This document shows positions 51,248 to 56,572 of a stretch of DNA of 56,572 nucleotides, in pieces. Position 1 is the first letter of the stretch, and every line of letters starts with the position of its first letter. Origin of the DNA: Bacteroidales bacterium (lineage in GTDB: Bacteria > Bacteroidota > Bacteroidia > Bacteroidales > UBA10428); NCBI GenBank assembly GCA_016931575.1, contig JAFGEO010000116.1, forward strand, positions 1 to 56,572, read 5' to 3'. The notes below the pieces were generated by a model, which worked only from the letters and a program-made list of their open reading frames with translations, had not been told where the DNA came from and searched no databases. Made by a program: the position numbers and the translations under genes.

Positions 51248-52309
51248 TCAGGATTTGCGAAAGTGATTTGGAAAGGTTTCTCCGGTCTTGGGAGCCCGGA
51301 TGATGGTATGCCTAAAACCGGCATCCCCTGCAGTTTGTTTTGCCCATGCGCAAAGTTCCTCCCGGTGCATGAGGTACTCACCGAACAGTTGCTGGTCATA
51401 ATAACCGAAATAATGCATCAGCATCAGTTCCGCAGGATCAATCCATTGAAGAAGCCCCATGACGGAATACGGAAGGGAAGCAATATCAGGAAAGTCATTT
51501 TTAAATTCTTCCCAATAGAGAATTTCTTCCGGGATCATGGATTCATGCTGGTGAGGACGGATCAGGCTTTCTGTATTTTTAGTTTCCAGCCAGGAACTGA
51601 AGCCCTGACTAACATGGCCATCTGGGGTATCCGGACTGAAACTGATATGGTTTGATTCAGGGTATGGGTAACGGTTATTACAATCCGTAAACATCCAGGC
51701 AGCCCTGCTCAGCAACGCGATATCCTTTCGTCTCACAAGAGGGCACAGCAAATCGCCTGTAAAAATTACCGGTTGCTGGTCACTTCCCGGAAATTCAATA
51801 AACAGCATAACGGCTCCCTCTGCACCATCACCGTGATAAACCGGAAAAGGTGTAAGTTCGATATCCGCTCCGGTCTGTAAGCTTACTTTCCGACCAGGGA
51901 TCAGTGGATGATGAAACAGCAGGTCCGCGATATGTCCCCAGCTTTTGATCAGAGCCTTCCAGGTTCCCGGTGTACAGTATACCGGCATTTTAGTTCCTGC
52001 CCTTTTCCCAAAGCGCAGGCTCTGAACAATCCAGTCAACACCAAGGATATGGTCAGGATGCCCGTGAGTAAGTATAAGGGCATCGGGAATACGGTTTCCG
52101 TTTCGTAATAAAAAAGGTACAGTTTCATGCCCTGCATCGATCAGCACTTCGGCGTCCGGTTCACTTGCCGTATCATTTTTATACCCCAGGATGGAATAGG
52201 AGGTGCTGGCCAGAGAAGCAATCTCTTCCTTATCATAGAAGGGATGTTCCTGCCCGAGCATAGCAGGCCAGGCAGGAGCAGTGCCATTGATGCGTATAAT
52301 ATAATTCAT
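51248..52309 (-). CDS. Metallo-beta-lactamase-fold hydrolase
   Basis: The 353-residue protein has the metal-binding motif THGHPDHILG (His82, His84, Asp86, His87), with VLIDAGH before it and VIFTGDLLCP and PHQHES later supplying further ligands. No signal peptide is present. The substrate is unknown. It is the last gene of an operon with maf (one-base gap). Confidence 0.8.
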   Translation of the reverse strand: MNYIIRINGTAPAWPAMLGQEHPFYDKEEIASLASTSYSILGYKNDTASEPDAEVLIDAGHETVPFLLRNGNRIPDALILTHGHPDHILGVDWIVQSLRFGKRAGTKMPVYCTPGTWKALIKSWGHIADLLFHHPLIPGRKVSLQTGADIELTPFPVYHGDGAEGAVMLFIEFPGSDQQPVIFTGDLLCPLVRRKDIALLSRAAWMFTDCNNRYPYPESNHISFSPDTPDGHVSQGFSSWLETKNTESLIRPHQHESMIPEEILYWEEFKNDFPDIASLPYSVMGLLQWIDPAELMLMHYFGYYDQQLFGEYLMHREELCAWAKQTAGDAGFRHTIIRAPKTGETFPNHFRKS

Positions 52310-52310
52310 C

Positions 52311-52913
52311 TCACTGGTTTTGGGTCAGGAATTTTTCCAGCTCGGCATACAAAAGCTGTATGGGAAGACCCATGACATTGTAAAACGAACCTTCAATCTT
52401 TTCAATTCCCACATATCCGATCCACTCCTGGATTCCATAGGCGCCGGCTTTGTCCAGGGGTTGATACCGCTCAATGTAGTACTGAATTTCTTCGCTCGTC
52501 AGTTTTCTGAAAAATACCCGGGAATGGCTGTAAAAAACACGCTTCCGGTCAGTCGACCTGATGCAGACCCCGGTTACCACTTCATGCATACTGCCGGAAA
52601 GTCCTGATAAGATCTCCCGGGCTTCCTCCGCGTCCTTAGGTTTTCCCACAAAATGCCCCTTGTGCCATACAATGGTATCGGCGGTAATCAGCAGCGTGTG
52701 CCCGTCAAGAAGATCCGTATAGTACTCAGATTTATGCTCTGCAAGATACTGAGGGATCTCCAGCAGGTCCATTCCTGCAGGAAACTCTTCATCCACTCCG
52801 GGTCGGACAACAATTTCAAATTCAATGTCAATGCCAGTTAAAAGCATTTCCCTCCTTGGAGACTGCGAGGCAAGAATGACTCTGTAATTTTTCAGTAAAT
52901 CCCGGAGCATCAT
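52311..52913 (-). CDS. maf: Maf-type nucleoside triphosphate pyrophosphatase
   Basis: This is a house-cleaning phosphatase of the Maf/YhdE family that hydrolyses dTTP/UTP or modified nucleotides. The 200 residues contain the signature ILASQSPRREMLLTG, then TADTIVWHKGHFVGKPKDAE, SGLSGSMHEVVTGVCI and DKAGAYGIQEWIGYVGIEKI, ending SFYNVMGLPIQLL. MM at the start gives two possible start codons. It overlaps the UbiA gene by four bases. Confidence 0.93.
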   Translation of the reverse strand: MMLRDLLKNYRVILASQSPRREMLLTGIDIEFEIVVRPGVDEEFPAGMDLLEIPQYLAEHKSEYYTDLLDGHTLLITADTIVWHKGHFVGKPKDAEEAREILSGLSGSMHEVVTGVCIRSTDRKRVFYSHSRVFFRKLTSEEIQYYIERYQPLDKAGAYGIQEWIGYVGIEKIEGSFYNVMGLPIQLLYAELEKFLTQNQ

Positions 52914-53890
52914 ATTTTTTCCGTAAAATACTCAAGTAAATAATTAACAATCGGGCAGTACAACAAACCTGTGAGCATGGTGATCTTTACCATATTGCTC
53001 AGGGTATGGTACTGTTGTTTGGTGGATGCCCAAAATGTCCCGAAAGCAATTAATATAAGAGGGACCACAATGAACAGGATGATATAGATAAAGCTGATCT
53101 TATCCGGAAAATACGTATAGAGTACATAAAGTACCGGCAAAATGACCATGCCTATTAATACAATAGCTGTATTCCGGGCAGCCTTCATTCCCCAGGCAAT
53201 GGGAATAGTTTGCCGGCCAAATACCGCATCCCCTTCAAAATCCTCCATATCTTTAATGATCTCCCGGATCAGGTTAATCATGAAAGCAAAGGCAGCATAA
53301 GCAGAAATCCAGGCAATAACCAGGTCGAAGTTCGTCCCGTGGATCAGATTAGACCGGCTATATGCTTTGATGAGTAAGGGCATTTCAAAGAACAGCACCA
53401 TGAGGGGCACCAGCCCCACAAGCACAGATATAACCATGTTCCCGACCAGGATCTGCCGTTTATAAGTTGTCGAATAGAACCAGAGGACCCCTACCGCAAA
53501 GAGGAAAATAAAAATCAGGCTAAGGCGTCCAATGCTCATGGCCACGAGAGCCCCGCATAGTACCCCGAGGGCCGAAAAGAAAAAGTGGAAAAACATTGCA
53601 TACCGCCTGCTGATCAGCCGCCCGACGATAACCCTGCCCGGCCGATTGATCAGATCCAGTTTTCGGTCGAAATAATCATTGATAATATAACCTGCAGCAG
53701 CAATAGACATTGTGGACAAAACCAGCAAAGCAAACTCCAGTGCACCGAGCTGAACCTCAAATCCAGTCTCTTTAAGAACAGGTTTCAGGATAAACCAACG
53801 CATGAAATATTGCGTAATTGCAATAATTACCAGGTTAGGTAAACGTATAAGCCTGACAAAGGCAAGCGCTATTTTTAAGTTTTTTACCAT
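52910..53890 (-). CDS. UbiA-family prenyltransferase
   Basis: The 326-residue integral membrane protein has about eight to nine helices and the two Asp-rich metal sites of the family: NDYFDRKLD (71-79) and DMEDFEGD (214-221). The length and NRPGR pattern resemble the archaeal-type geranylgeranylglycerol-phosphate synthase-like group common in Bacteroidota operons with maf. Whether it acts on glycerol phosphate or an aromatic substrate cannot be told. It overlaps the kdsC-like gene by seven bases. Confidence 0.88.
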   Translation of the reverse strand: MVKNLKIALAFVRLIRLPNLVIIAITQYFMRWFILKPVLKETGFEVQLGALEFALLVLSTMSIAAAGYIINDYFDRKLDLINRPGRVIVGRLISRRYAMFFHFFFSALGVLCGALVAMSIGRLSLIFIFLFAVGVLWFYSTTYKRQILVGNMVISVLVGLVPLMVLFFEMPLLIKAYSRSNLIHGTNFDLVIAWISAYAAFAFMINLIREIIKDMEDFEGDAVFGRQTIPIAWGMKAARNTAIVLIGMVILPVLYVLYTYFPDKISFIYIILFIVVPLILIAFGTFWASTKQQYHTLSNMVKITMLTGLLYCPIVNYLLEYFTEKI

Positions 53891-54405
53891 TCGACTGACT
53901 GATCTACCATCCAGTTATCATGTACCCGCATAACCTGTTCAATCACATCCCGGACACAGCCTTCTCCACCCCGACGATCGGAAACGTACCGGGCCAGTTC
54001 CTTAATTTCAGTACAGGCATCTTTAGGGGCCGTCGGAATACCTACCCTTTGCATGATCTCGTAATCCGGCATATCATCACCCATGTAAAGGATCTCCTCA
54101 TGTTCAAATCCATACTTCATCCTGAAATCCTCATAAAAATCAAGCTTATAGGATGCGCCCAGGTAAATATCCGTCACACCCAGTCTCCTAAACCGTTCTG
54201 CTACTTCCTCTGAACGCCCTCCTGAGATTATCGCTATAGGGTAGCCCAATTTGACTGCGTGCTGCACTGCATAGCCATCTTTGATATTCACTGCCCTGAC
54301 AAATTCATTTCCCGGAAAAAGAAGAACCAAACCATCGGTAAAAACACCATCTACATCGAAGGCAAAGGCTTTAATTTTATGAAGGAGGCTTTTATACGAA
54401 CTCAT
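53884..54405 (-). CDS. KdsC-like HAD phosphatase (3-deoxy-manno-octulosonate-8-phosphate phosphatase type)
   Basis: The 173-residue HAD superfamily protein is of the C0, cap-less type. Motif I is FAFDVDGVFTDG (Asp17, Asp19), motif II AIISGGRSEEVAERF and motif IV YMGDDMPDYEIM. Length and motifs match KdsC, which makes Kdo for lipopolysaccharide. In this operon setting (with UbiA and Maf) it is the standard Bacteroidota arrangement. It starts three bases after the DUF2520 stop. Confidence 0.9.
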   Translation of the reverse strand: MSSYKSLLHKIKAFAFDVDGVFTDGLVLLFPGNEFVRAVNIKDGYAVQHAVKLGYPIAIISGGRSEEVAERFRRLGVTDIYLGASYKLDFYEDFRMKYGFEHEEILYMGDDMPDYEIMQRVGIPTAPKDACTEIKELARYVSDRRGGEGCVRDVIEQVMRVHDNWMVDQSVEW

Positions 54406-54408
54406 TTT

Positions 54409-55200
54409 TCAAACTTTGGAATAATATGCAATAATACTATCTGTTAGTGTGCTGTACAAATTTTTTAATTCCGGTTCATCGTCAAGCAGTTTAAGGTGCT
54501 GTTCGATAACCTTCCTGTCGTTTCTCCTGGCAGGCCCTGTTTGCGCTTTGGAAGCTTCCGTTTTCGATAGTTTCTCGAAAGTTTCATGGAGAAGCGGACG
54601 GATGATATCCGGTTCCAGCCCCTGCTTCTGAAGGTAATCTTCGGCTCTGACGACCAGGTGATTGATGAAATTATTCAGGAGGATCCCTGCCAGGTGTAAC
54701 TTTCTGCGCTGATCCGAATCTATCTCTCTGACCACGCTGCTGAGTGATACTGCCAGTTTACGAATTTCAAACAGGGTTTCTGGGTTGGAAGCTTCTATGC
54801 ACAAGGGCACTTTAGAGAATTCTGCCGGCACCTCCCGGCTCAGGGTTTGAAATGGGTACAGAACCCCGCAATTCGGAAACTTATTCTTAAGATACTCCAG
54901 GGACATGCTGCCGGCAGTATGCACTACAAGCGTATCTGTACTTTCAAGTTGAGTAATAACTTTTTCCAATGCGTCATCCCTAATTGCCAGAATCAGAATC
55001 TCACAGCTTCCCTCAGGAACATGAAAAGATTGAGAATACGCAGCCCTCAGGCTTGAAGCAAGCTCCTCCCCCTTTTCCGGTGTGCGGCTCATTATCCGGG
55101 AGATCTTGTGTCCTTTCTCCTTCAGGGCGTGTCCCAGGTGCCAGGCAACATTCCCTGCCCCTACGATACAAATTTGTGGCGAATGATCCCGGATTGGCAT
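54409..55200 (-). CDS. Rossmann-fold DUF2520 oxidoreductase-like protein
   Basis: The ATG at 55200 gives a 263-residue protein with an N-terminal NADP-binding fold (CIVGAGNVAWHLGHALKEKG; GxGxxA at 14-19). The DUF2520 C-terminal helical domain (LHLAGILLNNFINHLVVRAE) follows, resembling pyrroline-5-carboxylate reductase-like and ketopantoate-reductase-like proteins. A longer frame to 55353 has no family content. It is first in the operon that continues with kdsC-like, ubiA, maf and the metallo-hydrolase. The substrate is unknown. Confidence 0.85.
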   Translation of the reverse strand: MPIRDHSPQICIVGAGNVAWHLGHALKEKGHKISRIMSRTPEKGEELASSLRAAYSQSFHVPEGSCEILILAIRDDALEKVITQLESTDTLVVHTAGSMSLEYLKNKFPNCGVLYPFQTLSREVPAEFSKVPLCIEASNPETLFEIRKLAVSLSSVVREIDSDQRRKLHLAGILLNNFINHLVVRAEDYLQKQGLEPDIIRPLLHETFEKLSKTEASKAQTGPARRNDRKVIEQHLKLLDDEPELKNLYSTLTDSIIAYYSKV

Positions 55201-55683
55201 AGCCGAAGGTATTAAGTGTAACAGCAGGTACGAATTTAGTAAAAACAATGGAGGGATCAATCCTAAAGAATCGTGAATGAGACTAAGAATTTTTTTCTCG
55301 CAGATTTTCTCTGATAAGAACGTTGATTTCTGCAGATTTACAGGACGTACCATCTTCCAAAGGAGTAATCAAATTTTAGCAAACTGCAATCGGCAATTGT
55401 CTGCGTCTTTTATCTGAACCGATCTGCGAGAACCATTGGATAAAAGGCCTGAAACTGCTGTTCACTTTCAGATTCCGGATCAAGCATGATCTCAGGGATT
55501 TGATGTTCTCTGTATCCGGTTATTGTATCCGGGGAAATACTAATAATGAAGGTTTGGTTGTTGATGGGTTTATGGGTTGATGGGTGCTTTTTGGATGGAA
55601 GGTGGGGGATTGAGGTTGGTGGGTATGTGTGATGCTTGTGTTTTGTTTACTAGGGGAGTGTTCAATTAAGTGTGTCATCCCTC
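55201..55683. other. Intergenic region, no gene seen
   Basis: This 483-base spacer holds the promoter of the DUF2520 operon. It includes a G/T-rich stretch at 55555-55640 with repeated GGTTGATGGG-like words, low complexity without coding sense. It ends at the terminator of the 158-residue gene. Confidence 0.45.
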
Positions 55684-55713
55684 CAAAAAAAAGCCCGGTA
55701 AATACCAGGCTTT
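55684..55713 (-). terminator. Terminator of the 158-residue protein gene
   Basis: On the minus strand AAAGCCTGGTA pairs with TACCGGGCTTT (one mismatch; 55690-55713) and is followed by a run of T (complement of 55684-55692). It lies about 25 bases after the gene's stop. Confidence 0.75.
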
Positions 55714-55738
55714 CTTTTAACAACAGGGGGATTATTTC

Positions 55739-56215
55739 TTAGACTAATTTACTTTTCAGTTCCAGCAGTTCACTGCACTTCTCATACTCCTCACGCCTTT
55801 CATAATGTTCGATCATTTTATCGATGAATTCACAATCATTAAAGCGGGGATGCTCTTCATTGAAAACAACAATACCTTTCACAGTCAGATCGAAAACCTC
55901 GCCTTCATCGGAGATCGAATAAATATCAACCACAGACATAGCTTCGTCGAGGACTGCAGTAGACTTATATTTTTCAAGGAAATTAATGAGCGTGAGCTGA
56001 ATATTGATGTAGTCATTATTTTCCTGAAGAAGCTTTTTGTTTGCTTCATAATACTTGTTGAATTCCAGGGCCCTCTCAGGGGTATTGGGCTGATTGAGCA
56101 ACTCCTTGATCACTTTTTGGTTTTCATTGATGCCCTTAAGATTGTTTTTCACCCTCTTTTTCAACACATCAATAGTCTTCTGTAATAACTCACGCATTGC
56201 GAAATCGTTTTTCAT
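55739..56215 (-). CDS. Small soluble helical protein of unknown function
   Basis: The 158-residue protein has no signal peptide. The first two thirds are charged alpha helices (LKKRVKNNLKGINENQKVIK); a short beta stretch follows (SVVDIYSISDEGEVFDLTVK, GIVVF), then a helical end rich in Glu and Lys. A second ATG at residue 7 is possible. I do not recognise a family. It is a single gene with its own terminator. Confidence 0.6.
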   Translation of the reverse strand: MKNDFAMRELLQKTIDVLKKRVKNNLKGINENQKVIKELLNQPNTPERALEFNKYYEANKKLLQENNDYINIQLTLINFLEKYKSTAVLDEAMSVVDIYSISDEGEVFDLTVKGIVVFNEEHPRFNDCEFIDKMIEHYERREEYEKCSELLELKSKLV

Positions 56216-56485
56216 TAAATCCTCTTCAAAAGTACGAAATCCGGGACCAGCAGATCTTCATTTTTGATAAACTGTTAATATTTCGTTGTGATCGATCAAT
56301 TATTGCAGGTTGGGCATATTTTAGAAAGATGGGAGCACAATCTTTTGGCCACTCCCTTCAGGATCCTGAGACTAATGAAAAATGGAGCAGGAAACTCTCT
56401 TTTGAACGCCGGATATAGTTATACCTTGATCGGCTCAAATCAATGAATTGAGATATCTGCCAACGCGGAAGCTTCGGCAGGCAAG
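56216..56485. other. Intergenic region, no gene supported
   Basis: This stretch should hold the promoter of the 158-residue protein gene. An open plus-strand stretch of 73 codons overlaps that gene's start and lacks recognisable content, so no gene is called here. Confidence 0.4.
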
Positions 56486-56572
56486 AGTTCGACTAAACTA
56501 TTTCAGCTTCCTGCGTCGCTTATTGTAGAGACCCCGCCGAAAAAGGCGGGGTCAGTTCGACTAAACTATTTC
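56486..56572. repeat. Direct repeat around a GC-rich hairpin, cut by the window end
   Basis: AGTTCGACTAAACTATTTC occurs at 56486-56504 and again at 56554-56572, the last base of the window, with a 68-base period. Between them is the perfect hairpin GACCCCGCC / GGCGGGGTC with loop GAAAAA (56529-56552 or so). The second copy may continue beyond the edge, so this could be the start of a tandem array. Confidence 0.65.

Noticed and set aside
56197-56418. A 73-codon plus-strand frame near the right end
   Set aside because: It overlaps the start of the minus-strand gene and has no recognisable content.
56486-56572. CRISPR array
   Set aside because: Only two copies of a 19-base word with a hairpin in the spacer, and no cas gene; period and structure do not fit.
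1-56572. tRNA or rRNA genes
   Set aside because: I looked for T-loop GTTCRA patterns with acceptor stems. The few hits (for example near 40300) lie inside coding genes and do not fold as tRNA.

Overview
The window is a piece of a Bacteroidota chromosome, most likely from an anaerobic, H2-producing fermenter of the Bacteroidales/Marinilabiliales type. The evidence is two secreted proteins with C-terminal type IX secretion (Por) sorting domains, a carboxypeptidase-like plus TonB-dependent receptor, FecR and ECF sigma-factor logic, families typical of the phylum (DUF4252, DUF3078, DUF4846, GH97), weak Shine-Dalgarno signals and a trimeric [FeFe]-hydrogenase. No rRNA, tRNA, CRISPR array, intact transposase or prophage was recognised.

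Layout. 1-3.2 kb: a cut TonB-dependent receptor and a T9SS cargo protein, both on the minus strand. 3.6-5.6 kb: a tightly overlapping four-gene ECF sigma operon flanked by paralogous DUF4252 proteins. 5.7-9.5 kb: a decaying glycan-utilisation locus. It holds a sigma gene joined by deletion to a truncated fecR, a TonB-domain remnant, an internally deleted alpha-L-rhamnosidase and a GH43 fragment, around one intact acetyl-xylan-esterase-like protein. 9.6-17 kb: a lipoprotein esterase, modABC molybdate uptake, aguB-aguA (agmatine to putrescine) and a CBM9-like T9SS protein. 17.5-26.8 kb: a chemoreceptor, an NTF2-like protein, a broken Fe-S (CCG-domain) oxidoreductase gene, a class 3 lipase, saccharopine dehydrogenase, a GH11 xylanase, a broken AraC-type regulator and a NagX-like acyltransferase. 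27-29.5 kb: GH20 hexosaminidase.

The centrepiece is hydrogen and redox metabolism. At 30.1-35.5 kb lies an operon for a group A3-type (electron-bifurcating) [FeFe]-hydrogenase in the order HydC-HydB-HydA. HydB carries a C-terminal GltD/NfnB-like flavoprotein instead of the usual ferredoxin tail. An 18-bp near-palindrome just before its first gene matches the Rex operator, and rex itself lies at 48.9 kb. Divergent from rex is a second operon: a thioredoxin-like [2Fe-2S] protein, a hydrogenase-derived PAS sensor and a SpoIIE-type PP2C phosphatase. The sensor has the architecture of sensory (group C, HydS-like) [FeFe]-hydrogenases but has lost three of the four cysteines expected to hold the H-cluster. 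I infer that it senses redox state through its remaining Fe-S clusters and signals through the phosphatase. This is the least ordinary system in the window.

35.6-45.2 kb holds housekeeping and envelope genes: DUF4846, coiled-coil, DUF3078 and DUF4180 proteins, a cysteine-bearing PAS protein, a membrane histidine kinase, a BaiN-type flavoprotein and a GH97 alpha-glucosidase. 49.5-56.2 kb holds a VOC protein, a His-rich NicO-like metal transporter, a conserved operon (DUF2520, KdsC-like phosphatase, UbiA, Maf, metallo-hydrolase) and a small soluble protein. The right edge carries a 19-bp direct repeat around a GC-rich hairpin that is cut by the window end.

The number of broken genes (sigma, fecR, TonB-domain, rhamnosidase, GH43, CCG oxidoreductase, AraC) is high for 56 kb. 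It points to recent loss of plant-glycan functions while the hydrogenase system stays intact.
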